In this document: positions 34,726 through 42,640 of the stretch, in pieces
How positions within the stretch are numbered: position 1 is the stretch's first letter
Layout of the letters: every line of letters begins with the position of its first letter
DNA from: Marinobacterium_D sp050908845
GTDB taxonomy: Bacteria; Pseudomonadota; Gammaproteobacteria; Pseudomonadales; Balneatricaceae
Assembly: GCF_050908845.1 (NCBI RefSeq)
Contig: NZ_CP194171.1
Coordinates: 620,001-684,000, forward strand
Length of the DNA stretch: 64,000 nt
Direction of reading: 5' to 3'
The notes under the pieces: generated by a model
Told to the model about the DNA's origin: nothing
The model's input: the letters and a program-made list of their open reading frames with translations, nothing else
The model's database searches: none
Made by a program: the position numbers and the translations under genes

Positions 34726-35868
34726 ATGTCTGGATATCAGATCGATAAATCGCTCTGGGGTGGATCAGAGTTCGATGACCTGCTTGCAGAGGTGCGCAAG
34801 CGCCGTCAGGAATTTGAAGATCAACAGTATATTTCCCAAGACATCATTGAACGTTTTCGGAAGATCGGTGTTTATCGCGCCATGGTTCCGAAAGCGTTGG
34901 GCGGTGATGAGCGTAGCCCGATGGAGTTCCTGCAAATGGTCGAAGCGATCGCTGCGGCGGATGGTTCTGCCGGTTGGGTGGCCAGTTTCGGCATGAACCC
35001 GGCCTACCTGGCAGCGCTGCCGCTAGAAACCATCGACAAGGTCTGGGCCAAGGGTCCCGATGTGGTATTCGCCGGAGGAATCTTCCCGCCGCAGCAGGCC
35101 GAACGTGTCGAAGGCGGCTTCATGGTCAGCGGTACCTGGAAATTTGGCAGCGGCAGCATGGGTGCGTCGCTGATCGGTGTGGGTATCAAGGATGAAAACG
35201 AGAAGTTGCCGCGTATGGCGGTGCTGCCGGCTGAAAAAGTCAGCATCAAACCCAACTGGGATGTGATCGGCATGGTCGGTACCGGCTCCCACGATCTGGT
35301 GGTGGAAAATCAGTTCGTGCCGGAGGAGTGGACCTTTGTACGCGGCGGCGAGCCCAACCTGGATTCCGATTTCTTCCGCTACCCGAGCCTCTCGTTCGCG
35401 GCTCAGGTACTGGCGATCACTGCGGCGGGCCTGGCCCGTGAAGCGCTGGATGTGGTTCAGGGCGAAGCGGCTGGCCGTAAGTCGGTCACCGGGGCACCCA
35501 ACCTGGGTGAGCGTGAATATGTCCAGATCGAGATCGCCCAGGCGGAAGCCAAGCTGCGCTCTTCCCGTGCCTTCTTCTACCAGAGTACCGAAGAGGCCTG
35601 GGAGGCGGTGCTGGCCGGCGGCAAGCCGACCCCCGAGCAGATCAACCTGGTGCGCCTGGCGACCACAAACCTGGCACACGAATGTGCCGAGGCGATCCGC
35701 CTCACCTACGAGGTCACCGGCATGACCGGTGCCTTCAGCAGCCACCCGCTGTCCCGCATTTTGCGCGACGCCAGCATGGTGACCCAACACGCCTTTATGG
35801 GCCGCATCACGCTGAAAAATGCCGGTGCGATGTTTTTCGGCCACGACCCACTGCCCGGTTACCTCTAA
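34726..35868 (+). CDS. iacA: IacA: flavin-dependent indole-3-acetate monooxygenase (acyl-CoA dehydrogenase fold)
   Basis: 380-residue group D flavin monooxygenase, related to HsaA/HpaB-type hydroxylases with an acyl-CoA dehydrogenase fold. In characterised iac systems IacA carries out the first oxidation of the IAA indole ring, using reduced flavin from the reductase IacG. Visible landmarks are MVPKALGGDERSPMEFLQMVEAIAAADGSAGWVASFG and the C-terminal MTGAFSSHPLSRILRDASMVTQHAFMG. The ATG at 34726 is preferred, with AGGAGA about nine bases upstream, over the in-frame ATG at 34702 inside iacH. Confidence 0.9.
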   Translation: MSGYQIDKSLWGGSEFDDLLAEVRKRRQEFEDQQYISQDIIERFRKIGVYRAMVPKALGGDERSPMEFLQMVEAIAAADGSAGWVASFGMNPAYLAALPLETIDKVWAKGPDVVFAGGIFPPQQAERVEGGFMVSGTWKFGSGSMGASLIGVGIKDENEKLPRMAVLPAEKVSIKPNWDVIGMVGTGSHDLVVENQFVPEEWTFVRGGEPNLDSDFFRYPSLSFAAQVLAITAAGLAREALDVVQGEAAGRKSVTGAPNLGEREYVQIEIAQAEAKLRSSRAFFYQSTEEAWEAVLAGGKPTPEQINLVRLATTNLAHECAEAIRLTYEVTGMTGAFSSHPLSRILRDASMVTQHAFMGRITLKNAGAMFFGHDPLPGYL

Positions 35869-35904
35869 CAGTCGGTTTCGAATCAATTAACAGGAGATAC
35901 ACAC

Positions 35905-36267
35905 ATGAGCGAGAAGAAACCCCTGCGAGTCCTGTTCTGTATGGGCATCAACCAGAATTTCATGGACGCAGCCCGCGAAGAGCAGCTCGATGTCTGGGCT
36001 GCCTTTGGCGAAATGTGGAACGGCATCCACGACATGGAAGGCGTCAGCGTAATCGGCAACATGGATGACGATCAGAGCATGGTCGGTCCGTCCCCCGGTT
36101 ACCCCTGGACCACCTACCTGCTGGCCGACGTGGCTGATTACGACACCGTGGTTGCCTGCTGCAACCTGTTCCGCAGCACTGCGGTGGGTGAGACCCCCTA
36201 CAAGCTGTGGCGCTACGCCAAGGTGGAAGCCCGCATCGGGCGTGAACTGATCGTTCAGCGCGCCTGA
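35905..36267 (+). CDS. iacB: IacB: small conserved protein of the IAA catabolic operon
   Basis: 120-residue soluble protein with a hydrophobic first strand (LRVLFCMGINQNFMDAARE), compatible with a small alpha/beta fold of the EthD/dimeric barrel kind, though I cannot assign a domain confidently. Identity rests on size and exact position between iacA and iacI. It is essential or accessory in IAA breakdown in characterised clusters, with an ill-defined role. Start ATG at 35905 follows CAGGAGAT. Confidence 0.8.
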   Translation: MSEKKPLRVLFCMGINQNFMDAAREEQLDVWAAFGEMWNGIHDMEGVSVIGNMDDDQSMVGPSPGYPWTTYLLADVADYDTVVACCNLFRSTAVGETPYKLWRYAKVEARIGRELIVQRA

Positions 36268-36278
36268 GGCAGGTCGGT

Positions 36279-36818
36279 ATGAGCGAGATAGATACCAAGC
36301 AGCTGGCAGAGATGTTGAAGCGTCTGGATGCACTGGAAAGCGAAAATGCGATCCGCCGCTGCATCAACCGCTACATGGATCTGTGCGATCACCTGGACGC
36401 CAGTACGCCGATGGATGAGCTGGGTGGCCTGTTTACCGAGGACGCGGTGTGGGAAGGCAAGGGCGCCCGCTATGCCGACAGCTTTGGCGGTCACCAGGGG
36501 CGTGACGCCATCGTGGCGATGCTGGGCAAGTACTGTGTAGAGCCCGCCCATTTCGCGGTGAACGTCCACTACCTGACCTCTGAAGTGATCGCGGTAGATG
36601 GCGACAGCGCCCACGGCAGCTGGAACATGCTGCAGGTATCCACCTTCAGTGCCGGTGGTTCGCACCTGAACAGCGCCCGACTGGAGATCGATTTTCGCAG
36701 GCAACAGGGACCGCGGGGCGAGGTGTGGCGCATGGCGCACTTCCAGACCGAAAACCTGTTCAGCCGTCCGGTGGACCACTGGAACAGTGAAGCGCATCTG
36801 CCGGTACCGGAAAAATAG
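36279..36818 (+). CDS. iacI: IacI: SnoaL/NTF2-like protein of the IAA catabolic operon
   Basis: 179-residue NTF2/SnoaL-like alpha+beta barrel protein. The helical N-terminus IRRCINRYMDLCDHLD, then FTEDAVWEG and the HFAVNVHYL strand are characteristic. The fold serves small-molecule hydration, isomerisation or hydroxylation. It lies 11 bases after iacB and 50 before iacC, the expected I position. Confidence 0.82.
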   Translation: MSEIDTKQLAEMLKRLDALESENAIRRCINRYMDLCDHLDASTPMDELGGLFTEDAVWEGKGARYADSFGGHQGRDAIVAMLGKYCVEPAHFAVNVHYLTSEVIAVDGDSAHGSWNMLQVSTFSAGGSHLNSARLEIDFRRQQGPRGEVWRMAHFQTENLFSRPVDHWNSEAHLPVPEK

Positions 36819-36868
36819 GCCGGCACCCATCCCGGACAGACAACCCGAATTTAACGTGAGACAGATCG

Positions 36869-38188
36869 ATGAGTGACCTGATTGATATGAAAGACGTCGA
36901 TGCCGTATGCATCGGTCAGCGCGCAGCCGACATGGTTGATGAAGAAAACGGCCGCGTTAAGAAAGCTCTCTACTCAGATCCGGAGATCTTCGAGGAAGAG
37001 CTGGATCTGGTGTTCAACAAGACCTGGGTCTTTGTTGGCCATGAGAGTGAAGTGCCGGAGAAGGGTAGCTTCAAAACCAGCTGGGTGGGTCGTCATCCGG
37101 TGATCCTGAGCCGTGACCGCAAGATGAACATCCACGTGCTGCAGAACCGCTGCCGCCACCGTGGCGCTACCGTCTGTGAAGGCCGCAAGGGCAAGACCAA
37201 GGCGTTCACCTGTCCTTACCACGGCTGGGGTTACGGCCTGGATGGTTCCCTGCGTGCGCTGCCGAAGCCGGAAGAGTATGACAACGTCTTCGACAAGGAA
37301 GAGATGCCGCTGGAAAGCCTGCGCTGGGAATCCTACCAGGGCATGGTGTTCGCCACCTTCAACGACGATATCGAACCGCTGGAAGAGTTCCTCGGCGGTG
37401 CCAAGAAGTGGATCGACCTGTTCATGAAGCAGGGCGGTGGTTACCCGGTGAAGGTACTGGGCGAGCATCGCTTTAACTTCCCGGGGAACTGGAAGATCCA
37501 GCTCGAGAACACCACCGACGCCTACCACTTCCCGATCGTGCACAAGTCCTTTGTGACCTCTTTGGACGAAGCCACTGCTGACATCTTCGACTTCCTCGAT
37601 GGCGAAGGCTTTGTCGAAGACCTGGGTCACGGTCACAGCGTCATGGTGATGATCCCGGAGCTGGTAGATCTGGAAGCGGATCTGGATCAGCCGATCCCCG
37701 AGCGTTTCAACGAACTGGCCCAGGCGCTGCGTGACGAGGGCAAAGACGAAGACGAAGTGAAGAAACTGGTGCGTGCCGCCCACGGTACAGGCTTCAACCT
37801 CAACCTGTTCCCGAACGTGTCCTGCTCCATGGCGTTCTTCCGTGTTCTGCGTCCGGTATCGGTTAACGAAACCGAGATCCAGCACGTGGCACTGGGTGGC
37901 GACGGTGCGCCGGCGGCGTTCAACCAGAAGCGTATGCGTCTGCACGAGCACTTCCAGGGCCCGATGGGCTTCGGTACGCCGGATGACGGCGAAGCCTGGG
38001 AACGCGTTCAGAAAGGCTCCATGGCTGGCAAGGATGGCTGGATTCTGGTCAACCGCGGCATGACCAAGCTGCGCACCTCTGAAGATGGCAATCCCCAGGG
38101 TGCGGTGTGTTCCGAAACCGGTATGCGCGGCGCCTACAGTAAGTACAAGCAGGTTATGGCCGCCGCTGCTAACGCCGAGGAGAAGTAA
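36869..38188 (+). CDS. iacC: IacC: Rieske ring-hydroxylating dioxygenase, large (alpha) subunit
   Basis: 439-residue terminal oxygenase alpha subunit. The Rieske 2Fe-2S ligands are Cys95, His97, Cys115 and His118 (C-x-H-x17-C-x2-H). The bridging acid Asp217 and mononuclear iron ligands His220 and His225 lie in ENTTDAYHFPIVH (213-225). With IacD and the reductase IacF it forms the dioxygenase acting on an oxidised IAA intermediate on the way to catechol. Start ATG at 36869; iacD follows closely. Confidence 0.93.
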   Translation: MSDLIDMKDVDAVCIGQRAADMVDEENGRVKKALYSDPEIFEEELDLVFNKTWVFVGHESEVPEKGSFKTSWVGRHPVILSRDRKMNIHVLQNRCRHRGATVCEGRKGKTKAFTCPYHGWGYGLDGSLRALPKPEEYDNVFDKEEMPLESLRWESYQGMVFATFNDDIEPLEEFLGGAKKWIDLFMKQGGGYPVKVLGEHRFNFPGNWKIQLENTTDAYHFPIVHKSFVTSLDEATADIFDFLDGEGFVEDLGHGHSVMVMIPELVDLEADLDQPIPERFNELAQALRDEGKDEDEVKKLVRAAHGTGFNLNLFPNVSCSMAFFRVLRPVSVNETEIQHVALGGDGAPAAFNQKRMRLHEHFQGPMGFGTPDDGEAWERVQKGSMAGKDGWILVNRGMTKLRTSEDGNPQGAVCSETGMRGAYSKYKQVMAAAANAEEK

Positions 38189-38190
38189 GC

Positions 38191-38673
38191 ATGAAATCCA
38201 ATACCCAACTGCTCGCTCAGGTCACCGAGTTCATCGGCTACGAAGCCGACCTGCTGGACCACAAGGGCTACCAGGACTGGCTGTCTCTGTGGACCGATGG
38301 CGGCCTGTATATAGTGCCGACCGACCTGAATGAAACCGACTACCTGAACACCGTGAACCTGGCGCTGGACGATGCCGATATGCGCCGCATGCGTGTGGCC
38401 CGCCTGGAAAACGGCGAGTCCGTGTCCGCTAACTCCGTGGGCAGCACCGTGCGCATGATGTCCCGCATTCGCGTGCTGGAAGCCGGTGACGATGTCGTGA
38501 TCGCTCGTTGCGCCATGACCCTGAACGAACTGCGTCACGGCAAGCTGGTGACCTACCCGGCCAACGTGGAATACACCCTGAAGCCGGTCGATGGCGGCTT
38601 CAAGCTGGATCGCAAGGTGGTGAAGCTGCTGCACGCCGATGGCTTCCTGCGTACCGTCAGTTTCATCTTCTAA
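38191..38673 (+). CDS. iacD: IacD: ring-hydroxylating dioxygenase, small (beta) subunit
   Basis: 160-residue NTF2-like beta subunit of Rieske dioxygenases. It starts two bases after the iacC stop with GAGGAG upstream. Family features are the early YEADLLDHKGYQDWLSLW and the strand MMSRIRVLEAGDDVVIARCAMTLNELR. It has a structural role with IacC in an alpha3beta3 assembly. Confidence 0.9.
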   Translation: MKSNTQLLAQVTEFIGYEADLLDHKGYQDWLSLWTDGGLYIVPTDLNETDYLNTVNLALDDADMRRMRVARLENGESVSANSVGSTVRMMSRIRVLEAGDDVVIARCAMTLNELRHGKLVTYPANVEYTLKPVDGGFKLDRKVVKLLHADGFLRTVSFIF

Positions 38674-38682
38674 GGGGCGTTT

Positions 38683-39435
38683 ATGTCTACAGCACAAGCA
38701 CAGGTGGCGCTGGTGACCGGCGCCGCCCAGGGAGTGGGTTTCCACATCGCTCAGCGTTTGCATCTGGCCGGCTACAAAGTAGTGGTCAGCGATATCAACG
38801 TCGAAGCGGCCCAGAAAGCGGCCGATCAGCTGGATGCCAGTGGTGAAAGCGCCATGGCGGTTGCGCTCAACGTGGCCAGCAAAACCGATTACGAAACAGC
38901 GCTGGCTGCGGTGTTGGAACGTTGGGGCGAGCTGCATGTGCTGGTGAACAACGCCGCCGTAACCCGCGCCACGCCGGTGATGAAGATCTCCCTCGAAGAG
39001 TTCAACGAGGTGGTGAATATCAACCTGGGCGGCATCTTCGCCGGCTGTCAGGTGATTGGTGGTTATCTGGCCTCCAAGGGCTACGGCCGCATCATCAACA
39101 TGGCGTCCCTGGCGGGCCAGAATGGCGGTACTTCGACCGGTGCGCATTATGCGGCGTCCAAGGGCGGCATCCTGACGCTGACCAAGGTGTTTGCGAAAGA
39201 GCTGGCCAGCGACGGTGTCACCGTGAACGCCATCGCGCCGGGGCCGATCGACTCGCCGATGGTGAAAGCGCTGGTGCCGGAAGAGCGCCTGCCCACGCTG
39301 CTCTCGGCTATTCCTGCCGGGCGTCTCGGTGATGCCGACTTTATCGGTGACATGGTGGTGCAGCTGGCGCGTCCGGAAGCCTATTTCACCACCGGTACCA
39401 CCTGGGATGTGAACGGCGGTCTGTTTATGCGCTGA
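38683..39435 (+). CDS. iacE: IacE: short-chain dehydrogenase/reductase of the IAA catabolic operon
   Basis: 250-residue classical SDR. The cofactor motif TGAAQGVG lies at residues 12-19, NNAA at 89-92, and the catalytic Tyr156 and Lys160 are in HYAASKGG, with the serine in the preceding MASLAG strand. In studied iac systems IacE acts with IacA early in the pathway. It starts nine bases after iacD. The gap to iacF is about 97 bases and reads as an open frame (see findings). Confidence 0.9.
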   Translation: MSTAQAQVALVTGAAQGVGFHIAQRLHLAGYKVVVSDINVEAAQKAADQLDASGESAMAVALNVASKTDYETALAAVLERWGELHVLVNNAAVTRATPVMKISLEEFNEVVNINLGGIFAGCQVIGGYLASKGYGRIINMASLAGQNGGTSTGAHYAASKGGILTLTKVFAKELASDGVTVNAIAPGPIDSPMVKALVPEERLPTLLSAIPAGRLGDADFIGDMVVQLARPEAYFTTGTTWDVNGGLFMR

Positions 39436-39532
39436 GGCGCTGAAAGCCCGTCTGGAAACAATTGAAAAACCGTATCGCGAGTGGCTGAGCCGCGCGATGG
39501 ATGTGCCGACCAAGGGTGTCGGGTGGAGAGAG

Positions 39533-40495
39533 ATGATGACTGACGAGCTGCTGAGTGTGGTAGTCCGCAAACGTGAAACGCAGGCCGAAGGGATAGTGGC
39601 TCTGGAGCTGGTGGATCCCAGCGGTAAAGCGCTGCCTGCCTTCGAGGCGGGGGCTCATATCGATCTGCATCTCGGCGACGAGATGATCCGTCAGTACTCC
39701 CTGTGCAACGATCCGGCCGACACCAGCGCCTATCGTGTCGGTATCCTGCGTGATCCCAACTCCCGTGGTGGTTCTGTGGCGGTGCACGAAAAACTGCACG
39801 AAGGCACCGAGCTGCAAATCAGCGCACCGCGCAACCTGTTCCCGCTGTCCGAAACGGCCGAACGCTCCATCCTGATCGGCGGCGGTATCGGTATCACACC
39901 GATGATCGCCATGGCGTATGCGCTGCATGCGGCAGGCAAGGCGTTCGAGCTGCATTACTGCGGTCGCTCGCGCTCCACCTGCGCCTTTGTCGATGATCTG
40001 GCCGCCAGTGCCTTTGCCGGGCAGGTGCAGTTTCACTTCGACGATGAGCAGGATGGCGGGCGCATCGATCTGGACAGCGCTTTCGATGGCGCCGATGACA
40101 ACACCCATATGTACACCTGCGGCCCCAACGGCTTCATGGAGTGGGTGATGCAGAGTGCCCGCGACAAGGGATTTGCCGAAGACCATATCCACAAGGAGTT
40201 CTTCCAGGTGGAGGTCGAGACCGGCGGCGAGGCGTTCGAGGTTTATGCCGAGATTAGCGACGTCACCGTGACCGTGCAGCCGGACGAGAGCATCGCCCAG
40301 GCGCTGAACCGGGCCGGAATGAAGATCAAGGTGTCTTGCGAACAGGGGACCTGCGGCACCTGCCTGTGCGATGTGAACGAGGGCATTCCCGATCATCGCG
40401 ATGTCTTTCTCACCGAGGAGGAGAAAGAGGACAACGATCAGATGCTGATCTGCTGTTCACGGGCGAAAACCCCGCGTCTGGTGCTGGACCTTTAA
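39533..40495 (+). CDS. iacF: IacF: ferredoxin-NAD(P)H reductase component of the dioxygenase
   Basis: Class IA oxygenase reductase in the order flavin domain (RQYSLCND, about 53-60), nucleotide domain (LIGGGIGITPMIAMA, about 114-128; TCGPNGFMEWV) and C-terminal plant-type 2Fe-2S ferredoxin. Cluster ligands are Cys269, Cys274, Cys277 and Cys307 or 308, numbered from the ATG at 39533. The tandem ATGs at 39533/39536 follow GGAGAG. An in-frame ATG at 39497 lacks a good ribosome-binding site. It delivers electrons to IacC-IacD. Confidence 0.9.
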   Translation: MMTDELLSVVVRKRETQAEGIVALELVDPSGKALPAFEAGAHIDLHLGDEMIRQYSLCNDPADTSAYRVGILRDPNSRGGSVAVHEKLHEGTELQISAPRNLFPLSETAERSILIGGGIGITPMIAMAYALHAAGKAFELHYCGRSRSTCAFVDDLAASAFAGQVQFHFDDEQDGGRIDLDSAFDGADDNTHMYTCGPNGFMEWVMQSARDKGFAEDHIHKEFFQVEVETGGEAFEVYAEISDVTVTVQPDESIAQALNRAGMKIKVSCEQGTCGTCLCDVNEGIPDHRDVFLTEEEKEDNDQMLICCSRAKTPRLVLDL

Positions 40496-40525
40496 ACCAC
40501 CCGCAATCGAATTTAGGAGAGAGCA

Positions 40526-41026
40526 ATGATTGATCTCGAAGCATTCCGTAACGGTATGGCGCTGCTCGGCGGTGCTGTATCGGTTATTTCCACCGACGGA
40601 GAGGCCGGTAAGTTCGGTTTTACCGCTACCGCCGTCACCAGTGTTACAGCTGAGCCGCCGACGCTGCTGGTCTGCATGAACCGTAACTCCTACGCAAATG
40701 AGCATTTCAAGAAAAACGGGGTGCTCTGCGTCAACGTGCTCTCGGGCAATCAGCAGAAGCTGTCCGGCGATTTTGCCAACCCGAAGCTGACCAGCGAAGA
40801 ACGCTTCTCCAGCCACGGCTGGACCAACCTGACCACCGGCTCACCGGCACTGGATGAGGCGCTGGTGAACTTCGACTGTCGTATCGCCGACATGCACGAG
40901 GTGGGTTCCCACACGGTGTTTTACTGCCAGATCGTCGATGCCCGTCAGAGTGGCAGCGATGAAGCGCTGGTCTATTTCAACCGCGCCTATCACTGCCTGG
41001 GCGAGCGTTCCGTCGCCGCTGGCTGA
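40526..41026 (+). CDS. iacG: IacG: flavin reductase partner of IacA
   Basis: 166-residue FMN-split-barrel flavin reductase (HpaC/HsaB family). It supplies reduced flavin to the monooxygenase IacA. Typical motifs are GGAVSVISTDGEAGKFGFTATAVTSVTAEPPTLLVCMNR and FYCQIVDAR. It starts 30 bases after iacF, with TAGGAGAG upstream, and is the last iac gene. Confidence 0.92.
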   Translation: MIDLEAFRNGMALLGGAVSVISTDGEAGKFGFTATAVTSVTAEPPTLLVCMNRNSYANEHFKKNGVLCVNVLSGNQQKLSGDFANPKLTSEERFSSHGWTNLTTGSPALDEALVNFDCRIADMHEVGSHTVFYCQIVDARQSGSDEALVYFNRAYHCLGERSVAAG

Positions 41027-41100
41027 TCCGGTTAAAGATTCAACATACCTATAAAAACGCTGCTTGCTCAACCGCATGCGCAGCGCCCCAACGTGTCGAG

Positions 41101-41121
41101 AAATGCCGATGTCGGCTTTTT
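41101..41121 (+). terminator. Weak terminator-like hairpin after iacG
   Basis: GCCG-ATGT-CGGC followed by a run of five T, with flanking AAA/TTT that can extend the stem past a mismatch. It is 75 bases after the iacG stop and before the porin gene. Confidence 0.45.
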
Positions 41122-41161
41122 AAATCCATCTGATGGGTGGTTAAAAGTTGTAACCCAATGA

Positions 41162-41176
41162 ATGCGCAAAGCGCAT
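41162..41176 (+). promoter_or_regulatory. Palindrome in the porin leader
   Basis: ATGCGC-AAA-GCGCAT, a perfect six-base inverted repeat, ends 24 bases before the porin start codon. It could be an operator or a leader hairpin close to the ribosome-binding site. Confidence 0.35.
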
Positions 41177-41200
41177 CGACATATATCGAAGGATTAGAAC

Positions 41201-42433
41201 ATGTTGAAGCATCACTCGCGAAAGACCGGGATCTCCCTGGCGGTAGCGGCAGCGCTGCTGTCTCCTCTGGCTGCTCAGGCAGGCTTTGTGGAGGACAGCA
41301 AGGTTAGGCTGGATCTGCGTAACTTCTACCTGGACCGTAACTACGATGGCAATACCCCGGATGCGGGAAACTGGTCACAGGCTGCGGACCTGCAGTTCTT
41401 CTCCGGTTATACGGATACGCCGATCCAGTTCGGGGTCGATATGTCTGCAACCGGTGCCTACGTATTCGACTCCGAGAGCAACGACGGCTCCCTGCCGTAT
41501 GACCCCGTTGCAGATGAAACCACTGAAAGCTACGGCCGTGCCGGCGCTACGCTGAAGTTCAAATATGGCGAAACCGAACTGACCATCGGTGACCACCGTC
41601 CGCATCTGCCGGTGGCCTGGGACGACACCAGTCGCGTGCTCGACACCATCTACGAGGGTGCGGTGCTGCACTCGACAGCGATCAAGAACCTGGAATTCAC
41701 CGCCGGTCGTTACTGGGAAGCGGTGACCCGTGATTCCAGCGACAAGGAGAAGTTCTACATCTACCGCGGCCAGGATGAAAACCGCTCCGACGGCCTGGAC
41801 TTTGCCGGTGCGACCTACGCCTTCCCGAAGAACATCAAGGGAACCTACTTCTTCGGTCGCCTGAACGACTTCTACGATCAGCACTACTACGGGCTGGAGC
41901 ACCTGGCAGGCTTCGATAACGGTATGAAGCTGAAGACCGACCTGCGCTACTTCGATTACGAAAGCGAGGGCAAGGAGTATCAGGGTGACATGGATGTGGA
42001 TGTGGTCAGCACCATGGCCACGCTGCTGTCCGGCAACCACATGTTTGCGCTGAGCTACCAGAACGTGAAGGGCGACCGCCCGGTGCCGACGCTGAACGGC
42101 TATGTGCCGCAGCCGTACACCGTGCACTGGTCATCTGCCGCCTTCATCATGCCCGATGAGCGCTCCTGGGGTGTGCGTTACGGGTACAACTTCAAGGATC
42201 TGGGCCTGCCGGGCATGAAGCTGTTCACCCGTTACATCAAGGGTACCGATATCGATATCGCCGGCGGCTCCGATGAAGAGCAGTCCGAGCGTGATATCTA
42301 CCTGAGCTACGAGATGCAGAACAAAGCGCTGAAAGGGCTGAAGTTCGACCTGCGCAACATCTCCATCGACCGTAGCTGGACCGATGATTACGAGGAATAC
42401 CGTTTCATCACTACCTACGCGTTCAATTTTTAA
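41201..42433 (+). CDS. OprD-family outer-membrane porin
   Basis: 410-residue beta-barrel channel. It has a signal peptide ending AAQA, then the OprD hallmark GFVEDSKVRLDLRNFYLDRNYDG (about 28-50), and a C-terminal phenylalanine (TTYAFNF) as required for outer-membrane insertion. OprD/Opd channels carry carboxylates, including aromatic acids. Its place directly after iac suggests uptake of IAA or another arylcarboxylate across the outer membrane, by inference. A terminator follows it. Confidence 0.9.
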   Translation: MLKHHSRKTGISLAVAAALLSPLAAQAGFVEDSKVRLDLRNFYLDRNYDGNTPDAGNWSQAADLQFFSGYTDTPIQFGVDMSATGAYVFDSESNDGSLPYDPVADETTESYGRAGATLKFKYGETELTIGDHRPHLPVAWDDTSRVLDTIYEGAVLHSTAIKNLEFTAGRYWEAVTRDSSDKEKFYIYRGQDENRSDGLDFAGATYAFPKNIKGTYFFGRLNDFYDQHYYGLEHLAGFDNGMKLKTDLRYFDYESEGKEYQGDMDVDVVSTMATLLSGNHMFALSYQNVKGDRPVPTLNGYVPQPYTVHWSSAAFIMPDERSWGVRYGYNFKDLGLPGMKLFTRYIKGTDIDIAGGSDEEQSERDIYLSYEMQNKALKGLKFDLRNISIDRSWTDDYEEYRFITTYAFNF

Positions 42434-42592
42434 AACTTTTGTTAAACCCCGGGCCGGCTGATTTCTGGCTGGCTCCCGGCTTCGATGCTGGCGTTTGTTT
42501 CCGCCCGGAGCGGCACGAACGGCGCATTGAAGCCACTGAAACTGCCGTGGAAGAATATCCCCCCTTCTATTTTGAACAGCGGCAGTTTTCTT

Positions 42593-42616
42593 GGGAGAGC
42601 CCGGCTCTCCCTTTTT
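42593..42616 (+). terminator. Rho-independent terminator after the porin gene
   Basis: Stem GGGAGAG / CTCTCCC with a five-base loop, then five T (42612-42616). It separates the porin from the FMN hydroxyacid dehydrogenase gene. The remainder of the 207-base gap holds nothing I recognise. Confidence 0.75.
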
Positions 42617-42640
42617 GCGTTTCAGTCACAGGAGTAAGGC

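Noticed and set aside
38134..39570. A 478-residue minus-strand frame opposite iacD and iacE
   Set aside because: Antisense shadow; both plus-strand genes have catalytic motifs and ribosome-binding sites.
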